From: Gemmatimonadota bacterium
GTDB taxonomy: Bacteria; Gemmatimonadota; Gemmatimonadetes; Gemmatimonadales; Gemmatimonadaceae
DNA length: 64,000 bases
Reading direction: 5' to 3'
Assembly: GCA_021413975.1 (NCBI GenBank)
Contig: JAIOPJ010000016.1
Coordinates: 289,110-353,109 of the forward strand
Within the stretch, counting starts at the first letter, position 1, and every line of letters starts with the position of its first letter. The notes under the pieces are model-generated. The model made no database searches. It was not told where the DNA came from and was given only the letters and a program-made list of their open reading frames with translations. A program made the translations under genes and the position numbers. Below, piece after piece: positions 25,809 to 37,020 of this stretch.

Positions 25809-28253
25809 CTACTGCGCCCGCAACGCGTCCGACGGATCGATCCGGCTCGCGCGCGCCGCCGGCAGCCAGCAGGCCGTCACGCCGATCGCGCCCATGACCA
25901 GCGCCACGACGACGAGCGTGGCGGGATCGCGCGGTGCGACGCCATAGAGCAGCGCACTGATGCTGCGCGCGAGGAGCAGTGAGCCGGCCACGCCGGCGAG
26001 CAGCCCCAGGCCCACGAGCAGTCCGCCCTCGCGCAGGATCATCCCCTGCACCTGACGCGGATCGGCCCCGAGACTCATGCGGATGCCGATCTCGTTCGTG
26101 CGCGCGCTGACCGAGAAGGCGAGCACCGCGCCGATGCCGATGGCGGCGATGATCAGCGCAAGCAGGCCGAAGGACCCCACCAGCAACGCGTTGATGCGGC
26201 GCGGACCCACGCTCTCGTCGCGGATGTCGTCGAGGGGCATCACGTTCTCGATCGGCTGTTGCGGCGCGATCGACCGCACGATCGCGCGGGCCGCCGTCGC
26301 GAGGCCGCTCGGATCCACGTCGCTGCGGATCACGAGTCCGCCGGTGGGGAAGTCGCCCTGCGCGAACGGGGTGAAGGTCACGTTCATCGGCTTGGCGTCG
26401 AGTCCCCCATCCTTGGTATCGCCCACCACGCCCACCACGGTGCGCCAGTCGCCCGAGACGCCGATGAACCGGAGGACGTCGCCGGTCCACGCCACCTGAC
26501 GGCCGAGCGGATCGATGCCCGGGAAGAGCCGGTCCGCCAGTGTCTTGTTGATGATCACCACTTTGCTGCCGTCGCGCAGGTCGGTGGTCGAGAACTCGCG
26601 CCCCGCCACGATCCTCATCCCCGCGGCCTTGAAGTAGTCGGGGTCCGCCGTGCGGTACTCCGACATCGGTACCGGCTCGCCCGCGCCGAGCGTGCGGCCC
26701 TCGGCCTTGATCTCGAGCATGATCCCCGACGCGCGCAGCGGCACGGTGGACCCGAGCCCGGCCACACGGACGCCCGGGAGCGTGGCGAGTTCGCGCTGCA
26801 TCTGCTCGTACTGATTGACGGCCTTGATGGGATCGGTCATCGCGGTGAAGTCGAGCGGCACTTCCATGGTGAGCACGTTCTTCGTGTCGAGACCCGGATC
26901 GACGGCCGCGAGCAGCTGCATCGACCGCACGAGGAGCCCCGCCCCCGAGAGGAGGATCACGCTCACTGCCACCTGCGTCACCACGAGCGCTTGCTGCAGG
27001 CGCCGCCGGCGCAGGCCGCCCGTCGAGCGCGTGCTCCCCGCCGAGAGGCCGGCGCCCAGCGTCCCTTCGCCCCCCACGCGCGGCGCGAACGAGAGGAGGA
27101 CCGCCACCACGAACGCGAGGAGCAGCGTGAAGCCGAGCACCACACCGTCGAGCGCGATCTCACTCGCGCGCGGCGAGTAGCGCGCGACGAAGCTCGAGAG
27201 CGTGCCCACGCCCACGTAGGCCACCAAAAGTCCGAGCGCCGCACCGGCGAGCGCGAGCACGAGGTTCTCGGCCAGCAACAACCGCCTCAGCCGGCCGCTA
27301 CCGGCGCCGAGGGCGGCGCGCACGGTCATCTCGTGCTCGCGGCGCACGCCGCGCATCAGCGTGAGGTTGGCGACGTTGGCGCAGGCGATCACCAGCACGA
27401 AGGCCGCCACACCCATCAGGAGCCAGAGGGTGAGGCGCGCGTCGGCGCCGAGCACTTCCTTGAATGGCGTCACGGTCACGCGATAGCCGGCGGCCGCGTC
27501 GTACGCCTCGGGGAACTGTTGGTGCACGCGCGCGGTGACGGCATCGACCTCGGCGCGCGCCTGCTCAACCGTGGCGCCGGGGGCGAGGCGTGCGATCATC
27601 TCCGTCATCCGGTGCGAGCGCCCCTGGACCATCATCGCGCTCACGTGGTGCTCGCTGATGGACATGTTCATGAGCGCGTCGATGCGACCGGGGAAGAACG
27701 GGGCCGGCTGCAGTACGCCGATCACCTCCACCGGCCGATTGCCGATGCGCATCGACTTGCCGACGATCGCGCTATCGCCGCTGAAGTGCGTGAGCCAGTA
27801 GGCGTGGCCGAGCAGGATGACCGGCGCGGCGCCGGCGCCGTCGTCGCCGGTGGTGAAGCCGCGGCCGAGGACGGGACGGAGTCCCATGACCGGGAGGTAG
27901 TTGCCGGTCACGAGCCCCACGTCGATCTGCGTCGCGTCCTGCGCCTCGACGAGGCTCAGCGTGAGCGGCGAGTACTCGGCGATCTGTTCCAGCGTATGCG
28001 CCCCGTCGCGGAAGTCGTTGATCTCGGGGACCGAGAACGCGATGTTCGTCTGGTCCTGCGCCGCGATCGACTGCCGCAGGTACATGAGGCGCTCGCCCTC
28101 CGCGTGAGGCAGCGGGCGGAGCAGGACACCGCGCACGGCGCTGAAGATCGCGGTGTTGGCCCCGATCCCGAGTCCGAGCGTGAGGATCACGGCCAGGGCG
28201 AAGCCCGGTGCACGGGAGAGACTGCGAAGGACGTAGCGCAGGTCGAGGGACAC
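25809..28253 (-). CDS. MacB/FtsX-type ABC permease (ADOP-like duplicated permease)
   Basis: An 814-residue inner-membrane protein with the layout of duplicated orphan permeases: an N-terminal helix (GFALAVILTLGLGIGANTAIF), a MacB-type periplasmic domain and FtsX core (VLVIACANVANLTLMRGVRR), then a second copy. The second copy begins near residue 430 (RRLQQALVVTQVAVSVILLSGAGLLVRSM) and ends in a final FtsX domain (RTNEIGIRMSLGADPRQV). I used the GTG at 28253 because it starts exactly at the family N-terminus (SLDLRYVLRSLSRAPG); longer readings add an unrelated charged tail. No ATPase gene is adjacent, as usual for this class. Likely role: efflux or lipoprotein-related transport. Confidence 0.88.
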   Translation of the reverse strand: MSLDLRYVLRSLSRAPGFALAVILTLGLGIGANTAIFSAVRGVLLRPLPHAEGERLMYLRQSIAAQDQTNIAFSVPEINDFRDGAHTLEQIAEYSPLTLSLVEAQDATQIDVGLVTGNYLPVMGLRPVLGRGFTTGDDGAGAAPVILLGHAYWLTHFSGDSAIVGKSMRIGNRPVEVIGVLQPAPFFPGRIDALMNMSISEHHVSAMMVQGRSHRMTEMIARLAPGATVEQARAEVDAVTARVHQQFPEAYDAAAGYRVTVTPFKEVLGADARLTLWLLMGVAAFVLVIACANVANLTLMRGVRREHEMTVRAALGAGSGRLRRLLLAENLVLALAGAALGLLVAYVGVGTLSSFVARYSPRASEIALDGVVLGFTLLLAFVVAVLLSFAPRVGGEGTLGAGLSAGSTRSTGGLRRRRLQQALVVTQVAVSVILLSGAGLLVRSMQLLAAVDPGLDTKNVLTMEVPLDFTAMTDPIKAVNQYEQMQRELATLPGVRVAGLGSTVPLRASGIMLEIKAEGRTLGAGEPVPMSEYRTADPDYFKAAGMRIVAGREFSTTDLRDGSKVVIINKTLADRLFPGIDPLGRQVAWTGDVLRFIGVSGDWRTVVGVVGDTKDGGLDAKPMNVTFTPFAQGDFPTGGLVIRSDVDPSGLATAARAIVRSIAPQQPIENVMPLDDIRDESVGPRRINALLVGSFGLLALIIAAIGIGAVLAFSVSARTNEIGIRMSLGADPRQVQGMILREGGLLVGLGLLAGVAGSLLLARSISALLYGVAPRDPATLVVVALVMGAIGVTACWLPAARASRIDPSDALRAQ

Positions 28254-28383
28254 CGGGGCCTCTGGTCGTTGGACGGTCGGGGAAAATCGTACATTTCGTG
28301 CTCGTGCGCCACTGATCCTCGCCCGGCCGGCCGTGCGGGCGCACCGTTCCTTTACACCGTTGCCCGACTCCGGGAGGGCCATG

Positions 28384-29178
28384 ATGCGACAGTCGAAGCC
28401 GCGTGATCCGGGATCGTCGGCCCGGACGGAAGAGGCGGCGGTCAGCGTGGACCGCGCGCTGCGCGAGCTGCGGCGCATGGGCACGGCGCGGAACCGGCAC
28501 GGGATGGCGCGCTACGGCCTGGTCGCGCGCAAGGTCTTCGGCGTCAGCGTGGCGGAGATCCGCCGACTCGCCGCCCGGCTCGGCCGGGATCACACACTGG
28601 CACTCGCCCTCTGGGAGACCGGCTGGTACGAGGCACGCCTGCTCGCCGCCTTCGTCGATGAACCGGCGCGCGTCACCGCGTCGCAGATGGATCGGTGGTC
28701 CCGCGACTTCGAGAACTGGGGCGATTGCGATACCGCGGTGATGCACCTGTTCGACCGCACCCCGCACGCGTGGGGGAAGGTGGGCATCTGGTGCGGGCGA
28801 AAGCGCGAGTTCGTGAAGCGCGCCGGCTTCGCCCTGATCGCGTCGCTCGCGCTGCACGACCGGACAGCGCCGGACTCCCGGTTCGAGGCCGCCCTGGCGC
28901 TCGTGGAGCGCGAGGCGTGCGATGAGCGCAACTTCGTGAAGAAGGCCGTCAACTGGGCACTGCGGTCGGTCGGCTGCCGCAACGGGGCACTCCACGCGCG
29001 AGCGGTCGCGGTCGCCACGCGGCTGGCCGCGGCGCCGGAGGCGACGCCGCGGTGGATCGGGAAGGACGCACTGCGGCAACTGGCGACGCCGGCGACGCAC
29101 CGACGGCTTGCGCGCGCCGCCGCACGCGCGGACCGGTCCCGGCGAAAGGACCGATCCTCACGCGCGGACCGATCCTAG
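28384..29178 (+). CDS. DNA alkylation repair protein (AlkD-like HEAT-repeat)
   Basis: A 264-residue helical-repeat protein of the COG4912 DNA alkylation repair family. The sequence is a string of paired helices with the conserved motif FENWGDCDTAVMHLF near residue 118, which matches the W-x-x-C/V-D active-site helix of this family, followed by KREFVKRAGFALIASL and NFVKKAVNWALRSVG. AlkD-type enzymes excise positively charged alkylated bases without base flipping. A GGGAGGG ribosome-binding site (28372-28378) fits the ATG at 28384 better than the one at 28381. The C-terminal 30 residues are very Arg-rich. The stop codon shares CTAG with the stop of the convergent gene. Confidence 0.87.
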   Translation: MRQSKPRDPGSSARTEEAAVSVDRALRELRRMGTARNRHGMARYGLVARKVFGVSVAEIRRLAARLGRDHTLALALWETGWYEARLLAAFVDEPARVTASQMDRWSRDFENWGDCDTAVMHLFDRTPHAWGKVGIWCGRKREFVKRAGFALIASLALHDRTAPDSRFEAALALVEREACDERNFVKKAVNWALRSVGCRNGALHARAVAVATRLAAAPEATPRWIGKDALRQLATPATHRRLARAAARADRSRRKDRSSRADRS

Positions 29179-30392
29179 CGCGGGAAACCGCCCTGCGGGA
29201 GCCGCCCGGTGATCCGGAGCGCGTTGCCGAAGTAGACCTTCTTGAGCACCGCGTCGGGGAGGTCGATCCCGTAGAGCTTCCACGTCGCGTGGTAGTTCCG
29301 GTAGTAGTCGAAGTAGTCGTCGCGGGTCTCGAAGACGCGCCAGTAGTACGGGTACTCGGACGGCTGGTACGAGTCCTTGCCGAAGAGGATGCGGTCCTGG
29401 TACTTCACGAAGAAGTCGTGTGCGGCGCGCGGCTGGCGGCCGATATCATATAGAACGGCGCCGACCTCGGTGAGGATGTTCGGCATCTCGTCCATCATCT
29501 TGGCGAGGCGCGGCAGGTCGTTCGCGTGCCACCCCATGTGCGCGATGACGAACGTCGTCCCCGGATTGCGGCGGACCATGTTGTCGCGTTCGGTCATGAG
29601 CTGTTCGAAGCTCGGATTGCTCTCGGCCGGATAGCGGCGGCCGGGGAAGAGCGCCAGCTCGAGCCAGCGTTCGTTCTTGTTGTCGATCGGCTGCCAGAAC
29701 TCCTGCGGATCGGCGGTATGGATGAAGACCGGGAGCTTGAGCCGGGCGGCGGCCTGCCAGACGGGGTCGAGCTCGGGGTCGTCGATCCGGAGGCGGGATC
29801 CATCGGCCTTCTTGTTGCTCAGGCCGAGACCCTTGCCGATCTCGCCGATGCCGACGGCCCCCGCGGCGACGTCCGCCTCGAGCTGCGCGACGGCGCGCGC
29901 GGCCCAGCCGGGCCCGACGTTCGAGAAGCTGACGCCGGTGAGGAACCGGACCCGGTCGCGCATGCGCGGCGAGCCGGCCACGAGGGCGGCCTGTTGTTGC
30001 AGGGCCGCCCCGCTGGTGTTGTTCGCCGCGACGACCATGCGGACGCCGATCGCGTCGAGTTCGTTCCCGAACTGCTCCAGCGCCTCGGCGGTGCCGAGCT
30101 GGGCTCCGGTGGGATGCCCGTGGTAGTCGATGGCAGGGTACTTGGCTTTGGGGATCTTGTGCTCGACGGTGACCAGCGTGGAGCGAGGCCGGTAGTCGAG
30201 GATGCTCGGAACCGGCAGCGTTGGCGCCTGGCAGTTGCCGGGACGGACCTCGGTCATGCCGGCAGGGCATTCCTGTCCGGGCTGGATCCGGGTGCCTCCG
30301 GCGCCCATCCCGGGCTGGGCCTCGCAGCCCGCGCTGACGGTGAATGCGAGGGCGAGCGTGGCGGCGATGGTGCTGGTCGTGGGGAGGCGCAT
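29175..30392 (-). CDS. Amidohydrolase-2 family lipoprotein
   Basis: A 405-residue predicted lipoprotein. The N-terminus IAATLALAFTVSAGCE has a good lipobox (SAGC). After a Cys-containing linker the amidohydrolase-2 barrel begins at AIDYHGHPTGAQLG (first metal site near residue 90). It continues with KLPVFIHTADPQEFWQ near 223, FVIAHMGWHANDLPRL near 282 and RILFGKDSYQPSEYPY near 335. These are the H-x-H, His, His and Asp positions of the family. Relatives decarboxylate or hydrolyse aromatic and lactone substrates. The ATG at 30392 is preceded by a 212-bp gap in which I see no clear promoter or terminator. Confidence 0.88.
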   Translation of the reverse strand: MRLPTTSTIAATLALAFTVSAGCEAQPGMGAGGTRIQPGQECPAGMTEVRPGNCQAPTLPVPSILDYRPRSTLVTVEHKIPKAKYPAIDYHGHPTGAQLGTAEALEQFGNELDAIGVRMVVAANNTSGAALQQQAALVAGSPRMRDRVRFLTGVSFSNVGPGWAARAVAQLEADVAAGAVGIGEIGKGLGLSNKKADGSRLRIDDPELDPVWQAAARLKLPVFIHTADPQEFWQPIDNKNERWLELALFPGRRYPAESNPSFEQLMTERDNMVRRNPGTTFVIAHMGWHANDLPRLAKMMDEMPNILTEVGAVLYDIGRQPRAAHDFFVKYQDRILFGKDSYQPSEYPYYWRVFETRDDYFDYYRNYHATWKLYGIDLPDAVLKKVYFGNALRITGRLPQGGFPR

Positions 30393-30604
30393 CGGGGAGG
30401 GGATCCGGGAGATGTGTGCAGGCCGAACTAGCGCGAGTCGGCTTCAAGATCGTTACGGCTGGTATATCCGCAGGACGTGGAATCTACGTGGGGGATGGTC
30501 ACCGACGTTGAACTCGGATGCCAAGTGCGGCGGTTCCTGTACAACGATTCCGGAAGTCGTCGTGGTGCCGCTGCTGGAGGTCGCCGCCATGCGTCGGACG
30601 CCCG

Positions 30605-33600
30605 TTAGCGCTGGTAGAGGTCCACCAGCGCGCGGATGCGGCGCGTGATGTCCGGGGTCACCTGGTCCCACGAGAAGCGGAATCCCCAGTTGCCCGCCTG
30701 GCGACCGGGAAGGTTCATGCGTGCCTCGCCACCGAGGCCCAACAGGTCCTGCATCGGGATGAGCGCCGTGTCCGCGACCGAGGCCAGCACCGCGCGGATC
30801 ATCGTCCAGTGGATCTCCTTGCCGTCGCTGCCCAGGTAGCGGCAGGCGAAGTCCTTCTCCTTCTGGATCATCTCCGCGGTGCGCGTGGAGTCGGCGCCGG
30901 GCTGCGAGTCCCACCAGCCCATGGTCGTGTCGTTGTCGTGCGTGCCCGTGTACACCACGCGCTCGCGCGGATACGTGTGCGGCTGGAAGTCGTTGGCACT
31001 GCCGTCGGCGCCGAACGCGAACTGCAGGATGCTCATGCCCGGGTACCCGAACTTCGCCCGCAGCGCCTCGACCTCCGGCGTGATGAGCCCGAGGTTCTCG
31101 GCGACGATCGGCAGCGGACCGAGGGCCGCGGTGATCGCGGTGAAGAGGGCGTCGCCGGGGGCCTTGACCCAGCGGCCATTGACCGCGGTCGTGTCGCCGC
31201 CGGGGATCTCCCAGTACGCCTCGAAGCCGCGGAAGTGGTCGATCCGGACGATGTCGAAGTGCGAGAACATCGCCCGCATGCGCCGGATCCACCACGCGAA
31301 GCCGTCGGCGCGCATGGCGTCCCAGTCGTAGATCGGGTTGCCCCAGAGCTGACCGGTGGCGCTGAAGTAGTCGGGGGGGACGCCGGCGACCACGGTCGGC
31401 CGTCCATCGGCGTCGAGCTTGAAGAGCTCCGGCGCCGCCCAGACGTCGGCGGAATCGTGGGCCACGTAGATCGGCAGGTCGCCCATGATCCTGATGCCGC
31501 GCCTGGTGCAGGCGGCGCGGAGCGACCCCCACTGCCGGAAGAACAGGAACTGCGTGCGCCGATGATGCTCCACGTCGGGTGCGAGCTTCTCGCGCCAGAG
31601 GGCGAGCGCGGCCGACTCGCGATGACGCACGCCCGCATCCCACTCGGTCCACTGCACGTCGCCATGCGCGGTCTTGAGCGCCATGAAGAGGGCGTAGTCC
31701 TCGAGCCACCAGGCCTGTTCCGCGCAGAAGCGGCGATACTCGTCGCCGGGCGCGAGAGCGTCGGTCGCCCGGCGGAGCGCGACGCCCTTGGCGGCCATGA
31801 CGCGACCGAAGTCGACGGTGTGCTCGGGGAACTCCCCCTCGCAGCCGGGGACGTGGACAAGCAGCGGGTTGCCCGCGAACGCCGAGAAGCACTGATAGGG
31901 CGAGTCGCCGTAGCCGGTGGGGCCGATCGGCAGGACCTGCCAGATCCTGAATCCGGCGGATTCCATGAACTCGGCGAAATGATGCGCTTCGGGACCGAGG
32001 TCGCCGATACCGCAGTTGCCGGGGAGCGAGGTCGGGTGCAGCAGGAGGCCCGCGGCGCGCGGAAAGGTCATCGGAGCGCTGGATCCGGTGAGTTGAACAT
32101 CGGGAACACGTGGCGATTCGAGGAGCAGGGCGACACTGCGCGGCCCGAGGCGGATCGGACCCGAGGGAAGGGGCACCTGCGGATCGAGCGCCGGCATGTC
32201 CGCGCCGGTGTCGACGGCGAGCCGCCATACGTATCCGGCGCGCGCCGGCGGAAGGTGCACGAGCACCGGCTCGCCGCCGCCATGGATGACGACCAGCACC
32301 CGGTCGTCCGGGTCGGCGATGAGCGACGCCACCAGCGTGTTCACCCGCGCGGACGACCAGTCCTCGTAGGACATCCAGTGCCCGTCCGTGCGGAACCACT
32401 GCACGTCGGCGATCGAAGCCTCGGGGTGCTCGAGCGTCCCGGTGAGCCACCGGTCGTCGCGCAACGCCGGGTGCGCCTTCCGCAGCGCGACGAGCGCGCC
32501 GGTGAAGGCGGTGAGCGCGTGGTCGGCATCCGCCCAGTCGATCCACGTCGTCTCGTTGTCCTGCGCATACGCGTTGTTGTTGCCGCCCTGCGAGTGCCCG
32601 AGCTCGTCGCCCATGCAGAGCATCGGCGTGCCGCGCGAGAAGAGCAGCGTCGCGAGGAGCGCGCGCGCATCGCGCAGACGTCGCGCCCGGATGGCCGGAT
32701 CGTCGCTCGGCCCTTCGTGGCCGTGATTCCAGGAGGTGTTCGCGTTGGTGCCGTCGCGATTGCCCTCGCCGTTGGCCTCGTTGTGCTTGCGCCCGTACGA
32801 GACCAGGTCGGTGAGCGTGAAGCCGTCATGCGCGGTCACGAAGTTCACCGAGCGCGTCGGCGGCCGTTCATGCGTGCCGAAGACGTCGGGCGAGCCCGAC
32901 AGCCGCGTCGCGAGTTCACCGACCGACTCGCCGTGGCCGCGCCAGAAGCGGCGGACCGCATCGCGATAGCGGTCGTTCCATTCCCCCCAGGTGGGCGGGA
33001 AGTTGCCGAGCTGATAGCCGCCGGGCCCGATGTCCCACGGCTCGGCGATGTGCTTCAGGGGGGAGAGCACGGGGTCGCGTTCGATCGCGCGCAGGAGCGC
33101 CGCCGCGGGGTCGAATCCCCGCTCGCCGCGGCCCAGCGTCGTGGCGAGGTCATACCGGAATCCGTCGACGCCCGCCCACTCGGCGTAGTGACGCAGCGTG
33201 TCGAGCGCGAGGCGCGACACCGGTGCGCGGTCCAGCGCGAGCGTGTTGCCGGTGCCGGTGTCGTTCACGTAGCGCGCCGCGTCGCCGGGCAGGAGGCGGT
33301 AGTAGGTGGCGTTGTCGAGGCCGCGCAACGAGAGCGTGGGCCCGTTCTCGTCGCTCTCGCCGCTGTGATTGAGCACCACGTCGAGCAGGACCTCGATCCC
33401 CGCCTCGTGCAGCGCGTCGACGCACGCCCGCAGCTCGCCGATGCCCCCCGGAGCGAGTCGCGCGTCCGGCACCATCCAGCCGACGGTGTTGTAGCCCCAG
33501 TAGTTCGTGAGCCCGGCCCTCACGAGATGGCTCTCGCTGATCGAGGCGGCGACCGGGAGGAGCTCCACGGCCGTGACGCCGAGTCGCACGAGGTGATCGA

Positions 33601-34204
33601 GTGCGGCGGGATGCGCGAGGCCGGCGCAGGTGCCGCGGAGAGCCGGCGGCACGTCCGGATGCCGCATGGTGAAGCCGCGCACGTGCATCTCGTAGACGAC
33701 GCTCTCGCCCCACGCCGTCCCCGGACGTCGCGCACGCGCGCCTCCGGAGCGGGCGCGCTCGTACTCCGACTCCCACGCCGCCAGGCCCGGCATGATGATC
33801 CCCTTCGGCATCGCGCCGGCACTGTCGGTGCGATCGGGGCTGCCGTCGGTGCGCTGCCCGAGTTGTGCGGGATGCAGCTGGAAGCGGCGGTCCAGGGCTC
33901 GCGCGTACGGGTCCACCAGCAGCTTGGCCGGATTGAAGCGATGACCCTCGCTCGGCGCGTACGGTCCGTGGGCCCGCAGCCCGTAGCGCGCCCCCGCTTC
34001 GAGGTCGAGGACGAATCCGTGGAAGACGTCCCCGGTGCGCTCCGGCAGCACCAACCGTTCGGTCTCCCGATCCCCGGACGCGTCGAAGAGACAGAACTCG
34101 ATCGATGTCGCGTGCGCCGAGTACACCGCGACGTTCGCCCCGCCACCCACCAGCGTCACCCCGAGTGGCTCGGGGTTCCCGGGGAGGAGGCGGCGCGCGC
34201 TCAC
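30605..34204 (-). CDS. glgX-malQ: Fused glycogen debranching enzyme / 4-alpha-glucanotransferase (GlgX-MalQ)
   Basis: One 1199-residue reading frame joins two enzymes of glycogen breakdown. Residues 1-711 are GlgX: an N-terminal CBM48-type domain, then a GH13 core with nucleophile [10 protein letters not shown] (about 350), acid/base [14 protein letters not shown] (about 385) and [12 protein letters not shown] (about 455). From Met712 the sequence is a complete MalQ ([17 protein letters not shown]), with GH77 motifs [14 protein letters not shown] (about 985), IVAENLG (about 1033) and [10 protein letters not shown]. GlgX removes short branches and MalQ redistributes the released maltodextrins, so channelling is plausible. 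The GTG at 34204 overlaps glgA by 4 bp. No ribosome-binding site is seen before Met712, so separate MalQ synthesis is unlikely. Confidence 0.93.
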   Translation of the reverse strand: MSARRLLPGNPEPLGVTLVGGGANVAVYSAHATSIEFCLFDASGDRETERLVLPERTGDVFHGFVLDLEAGARYGLRAHGPYAPSEGHRFNPAKLLVDPYARALDRRFQLHPAQLGQRTDGSPDRTDSAGAMPKGIIMPGLAAWESEYERARSGGARARRPGTAWGESVVYEMHVRGFTMRHPDVPPALRGTCAGLAHPAALDHLVRLGVTAVELLPVAASISESHLVRAGLTNYWGYNTVGWMVPDARLAPGGIGELRACVDALHEAGIEVLLDVVLNHSGESDENGPTLSLRGLDNATYYRLLPGDAARYVNDTGTGNTLALDRAPVSRLALDTLRHYAEWAGVDGFRYDLATTLGRGERGFDPAAALLRAIERDPVLSPLKHIAEPWDIGPGGYQLGNFPPTWGEWNDRYRDAVRRFWRGHGESVGELATRLSGSPDVFGTHERPPTRSVNFVTAHDGFTLTDLVSYGRKHNEANGEGNRDGTNANTSWNHGHEGPSDDPAIRARRLRDARALLATLLFSRGTPMLCMGDELGHSQGGNNNAYAQDNETTWIDWADADHALTAFTGALVALRKAHPALRDDRWLTGTLEHPEASIADVQWFRTDGHWMSYEDWSSARVNTLVASLIADPDDRVLVVIHGGGEPVLVHLPPARAGYVWRLAVDTGADMPALDPQVPLPSGPIRLGPRSVALLLESPRVPDVQLTGSSAPMTFPRAAGLLLHPTSLPGNCGIGDLGPEAHHFAEFMESAGFRIWQVLPIGPTGYGDSPYQCFSAFAGNPLLVHVPGCEGEFPEHTVDFGRVMAAKGVALRRATDALAPGDEYRRFCAEQAWWLEDYALFMALKTAHGDVQWTEWDAGVRHRESAALALWREKLAPDVEHHRRTQFLFFRQWGSLRAACTRRGIRIMGDLPIYVAHDSADVWAAPELFKLDADGRPTVVAGVPPDYFSATGQLWGNPIYDWDAMRADGFAWWIRRMRAMFSHFDIVRIDHFRGFEAYWEIPGGDTTAVNGRWVKAPGDALFTAITAALGPLPIVAENLGLITPEVEALRAKFGYPGMSILQFAFGADGSANDFQPHTYPRERVVYTGTHDNDTTMGWWDSQPGADSTRTAEMIQKEKDFACRYLGSDGKEIHWTMIRAVLASVADTALIPMQDLLGLGGEARMNLPGRQAGNWGFRFSWDQVTPDITRRIRALVDLYQR

Positions 34205-35667
34205 TGTGCGTGATGCTCCACGAGCGTGCGGTACAGCGCGGCGTAGCGCGCGGCCGGACGCGTCCAGCTCACGTCGGTGGCCATGCCGCGACGCTGGAGT
34301 CCACGCCATGTGGGCTTGTCCGCCCACAGTGCGACGGTGCGCTCGATCGCGGTGGTCAGCGCGTCCGCAGTGACCGGCGAGAACATGACACCCGTGCCGG
34401 CCTTGGCCGCCAGCGCCATCTCGTTGGCGTCCACGACGGTGTCGGCGAGTCCGCCGGTGCGGGCGACGACCGGGACGGCGCCATAGCGGAGGGCGCAGAG
34501 CTGCGTGAGGCCGCACGGCTCGAAGCGCGAGGGCACGAGCAGCGCGTCGGCGCCCGCCTGGATGCCGTGGGCGAGATCCTCGTTGTAGCCGATCAGCCCG
34601 GCGATCCGCCCAGCGTGCCGACGGGCCGCGGCAGCGAAGCCCTGCGCGATCGCGTCCTCGCCGGAGCCGAGGAGCGCGAGTTGGGCCCCGCACTGGACGA
34701 GTCGCGGGAGCACCTCGATCAACAGGTCCATGCCCTTCTGCCAGGTCAGGCGTGTCACCACGCCGAAGATCAGCGCATCGGGATCGACGTCGAGGCCGAG
34801 CTTGGCCTGCAGGGCCGCCTTGTTCACCGCACGCGCCTTGACGCGTCTCACGTCGAATCGCGCGGCGATGCGATCGTCGCGTGCCGGATCCCAGACGTCG
34901 ATGTCGATGCCGTTGAGGATGCCGGTCACCGCCGACGCCCGCTGGCGCAGCAGTCCGTCGAGCCCCATGCCGCTCTCGCTCGATCGGATCTCGGCCGCGT
35001 AGGTCGGCGAGACCGTCGTGATGTGATCCGCCATGGCGAGTCCCGCCTTCAGGAACCCGATCGCCCCGTAGTACTCCACCCCGTCCACGGAGAACGACTC
35101 CGCCGGCAGGCCGATCCGCGGCAGCAGCGAGGCGGGGAACTGCCCCTGGAAGGCGAGGTTGTGAACCGTCATGACCGTCACGGGGCGAGGCCCTGCGCCG
35201 TACCGCAGGTAGGCGGGCACGAGTCCCGCCTGCCAGTCGTGCGCATGGACGAGGTCAGGACGGTAGCCGGCGACGGCTCCACGCCCGACGTCGGCGGCGG
35301 CGCGCGCGAGCGCGGCGAAGCGGAGCCCGTTGTCCGCCCAGTCGCGGCCCTGCGCGTCGGCGTAGGGCGTGCCCGTGCGACGGTAGAGATGCGGCGCCTC
35401 GATCGCGAGCACGTCGATCCCCGCGTGCGTTCCCGCGAGCACCCGGGCCGGTCCGCCCATCAGGTCGTCGTACGCATGCACCGCGGTCGCGTCGCCGAGC
35501 AGCGCGAGCACGCCGGGATACCCCGGCACGAGCGTGCGCACCGCGACGCCTTCCGGCGCGAGCGCGTGGGGCAGCGCCCCCACCACGTCCGCGAGTCCGC
35601 CCGTCTTCACGAGCGGATACGCCTCGGACGCGACCGAGAGGACCTGCATCGACGCCTTGGGGCTCAT
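34201..35667 (-). CDS. glgA: Glycogen synthase (GT5), canonical copy
   Basis: A 488-residue ADP-glucose-dependent glycogen synthase that extends alpha-1,4-glucan chains. The donor-binding [15 protein letters not shown] (Lys21) is intact, as are [40 protein letters not shown] and the catalytic-site [18 protein letters not shown]. Length matches the family (about 475-490). The start overlaps the glgC stop by 4 bp (ATGA) and the stop overlaps glgX-malQ by 4 bp, so it is the fourth gene of the glycogen operon. It is clearly different from the divergent GT5 at 9420-10970, whose donor Lys is Arg. Confidence 0.95.
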   Translation of the reverse strand: MSPKASMQVLSVASEAYPLVKTGGLADVVGALPHALAPEGVAVRTLVPGYPGVLALLGDATAVHAYDDLMGGPARVLAGTHAGIDVLAIEAPHLYRRTGTPYADAQGRDWADNGLRFAALARAAADVGRGAVAGYRPDLVHAHDWQAGLVPAYLRYGAGPRPVTVMTVHNLAFQGQFPASLLPRIGLPAESFSVDGVEYYGAIGFLKAGLAMADHITTVSPTYAAEIRSSESGMGLDGLLRQRASAVTGILNGIDIDVWDPARDDRIAARFDVRRVKARAVNKAALQAKLGLDVDPDALIFGVVTRLTWQKGMDLLIEVLPRLVQCGAQLALLGSGEDAIAQGFAAAARRHAGRIAGLIGYNEDLAHGIQAGADALLVPSRFEPCGLTQLCALRYGAVPVVARTGGLADTVVDANEMALAAKAGTGVMFSPVTADALTTAIERTVALWADKPTWRGLQRRGMATDVSWTRPAARYAALYRTLVEHHAQ

Positions 35668-36929
35668 GTCCCCAGCCGGTCGATCATCGGCTGCGTGATG
35701 AGACAGACGCCGTTGGCCGAGCGCCGGAACCGTCGGGCGTCCGCCGCGGCTTCGTGCCCCACGATGAGGCCGGCGGGGATCCTCACGCCCTTGTCGATCA
35801 CGACGTTCTTGAGGCGCGCACCCCGTCCGATGTCCACGTAGGGGAGGATCACGCCGTTCTCCACGTCGGAGTACGAGTGCACCGTCACGCCGGTGAAGAG
35901 GAGCGAGCGATGCACCTGCGCGCCCGACACGATGCAGCCGCCGGAGACGAGCGAACTGATCGCCTCGCCGCGCCGCCCGTCGATGTCGTGGACGAACTTC
36001 GCCGGCGGCGTGATCTCGGCGTGCGTCCAGATCGGCCAGTCATGGTCGAACAGGTCGAGGCGGGGGACCACGTCGGTGAGGTCGACGTTCGCTTCCCAGT
36101 AGGCGTCGATCGTGCCGACGTCGCGCCAGTAGACCTCCTTCTCCGCGCGGCCGCGCACGCAGCTGTCGGTGAAGCGGTGCGCGACCGCCTTGGCGTTCTT
36201 CACCAGCCAGGGGATGATGTCCTTGCCGAAGTCGCGCGTGGAGTCGGGGTCGGCCGCGTCGCGGCGGAGCTGCTCGTTGAGGAACTCGCGCTTGAAGACA
36301 TAGATGCCCATGCTCGCGAGCGCCCACCCCGGCTTGCCCGGCATCTCCGGTGGGTGGGCCGGCTTCTCGAGGAAGTCGACGATCCGGTCGTCGGCCCCCA
36401 CATGCATCACGCCGAAGCCGGTCGCCTCGGCGATCGGCACCTCCACGCAGGCGACCGTCACGTCGGCGCCGGAGTTCACGTGCTGCACGAGCATCCGCTC
36501 GTAGTCCATCGTGTAGATGTGGTCGCCGGCGAGGATCAGCAGGAACTCGGGCGCGTAGCCGTCGATGATGTCGATGTTCTGGAAGACCGCGTCGGCGGTG
36601 CCGGCGTACCATTGGCTCTCGCTCACGCGCTGACTCGCCGGCAGCACGTCGAAGCTCTCGTTGCGCTCCGTGCGCAGGAAGTTCCAACCGCGCTGCAGGT
36701 GGCGGATGAGGCTGTGCGCCTTGTACTGCGTCGCGACGGCGAGGCGCCTGATGCCCGAGTTGAGGGCGTTCGAGAGCGTGAAGTCGACGATCCGCGACTT
36801 GCCCCCGAAGTAGACCGCGGGCTTGGCGCGCCGGTCGGTGAGTTCCATGAGCCGCGAGCCGCGGCCGCCGGCGAGGACGTAGGCCATGGTCGTACGGGAG
36901 ATCGGCTGGGAGTACGTGACCTGCGGCAT
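35664..36929 (-). CDS. glgC: Glucose-1-phosphate adenylyltransferase
   Basis: GlgC makes ADP-glucose from ATP and glucose-1-phosphate, the committed step of bacterial glycogen synthesis. The 421-residue protein has the nucleotide-binding [16 protein letters not shown] (about residue 15), [40 protein letters not shown] and a C-terminal left-handed beta-helix ([18 protein letters not shown]). I chose the ATG at 36929, which has GGAGGGG just upstream and gives the family length; the ATG at 36998 would add 23 atypical residues. It lies 91 bp after glgB and overlaps glgA. Allosteric control by glycolytic intermediates is expected from the family. Confidence 0.95.
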   Translation of the reverse strand: MPQVTYSQPISRTTMAYVLAGGRGSRLMELTDRRAKPAVYFGGKSRIVDFTLSNALNSGIRRLAVATQYKAHSLIRHLQRGWNFLRTERNESFDVLPASQRVSESQWYAGTADAVFQNIDIIDGYAPEFLLILAGDHIYTMDYERMLVQHVNSGADVTVACVEVPIAEATGFGVMHVGADDRIVDFLEKPAHPPEMPGKPGWALASMGIYVFKREFLNEQLRRDAADPDSTRDFGKDIIPWLVKNAKAVAHRFTDSCVRGRAEKEVYWRDVGTIDAYWEANVDLTDVVPRLDLFDHDWPIWTHAEITPPAKFVHDIDGRRGEAISSLVSGGCIVSGAQVHRSLLFTGVTVHSYSDVENGVILPYVDIGRGARLKNVVIDKGVRIPAGLIVGHEAAADARRFRRSANGVCLITQPMIDRLGT

Positions 36930-37020
36930 CGGCCCCTCCGGGGCTGCGACTGTTCTGGACGGCCCAGCATGAACGTTCCGTCTGACGGGGGCCGGCACTC
37001 GCGCCGACCCGGCGAGCGTC

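Noticed and set aside
32069..32071. Separate malQ gene starting at Met712 of the fusion
   Set aside because: No stop lies between the domains and no ribosome-binding site precedes this ATG, so a single fused gene is simpler.
30518..34213. A 1231-codon open frame on the plus strand opposite glgX-malQ
   Set aside because: It is the complement shadow of a strongly conserved enzyme pair; its product is Arg/Glu/His-rich with no recognisable motif, as expected from antisense of GC-rich coding DNA.
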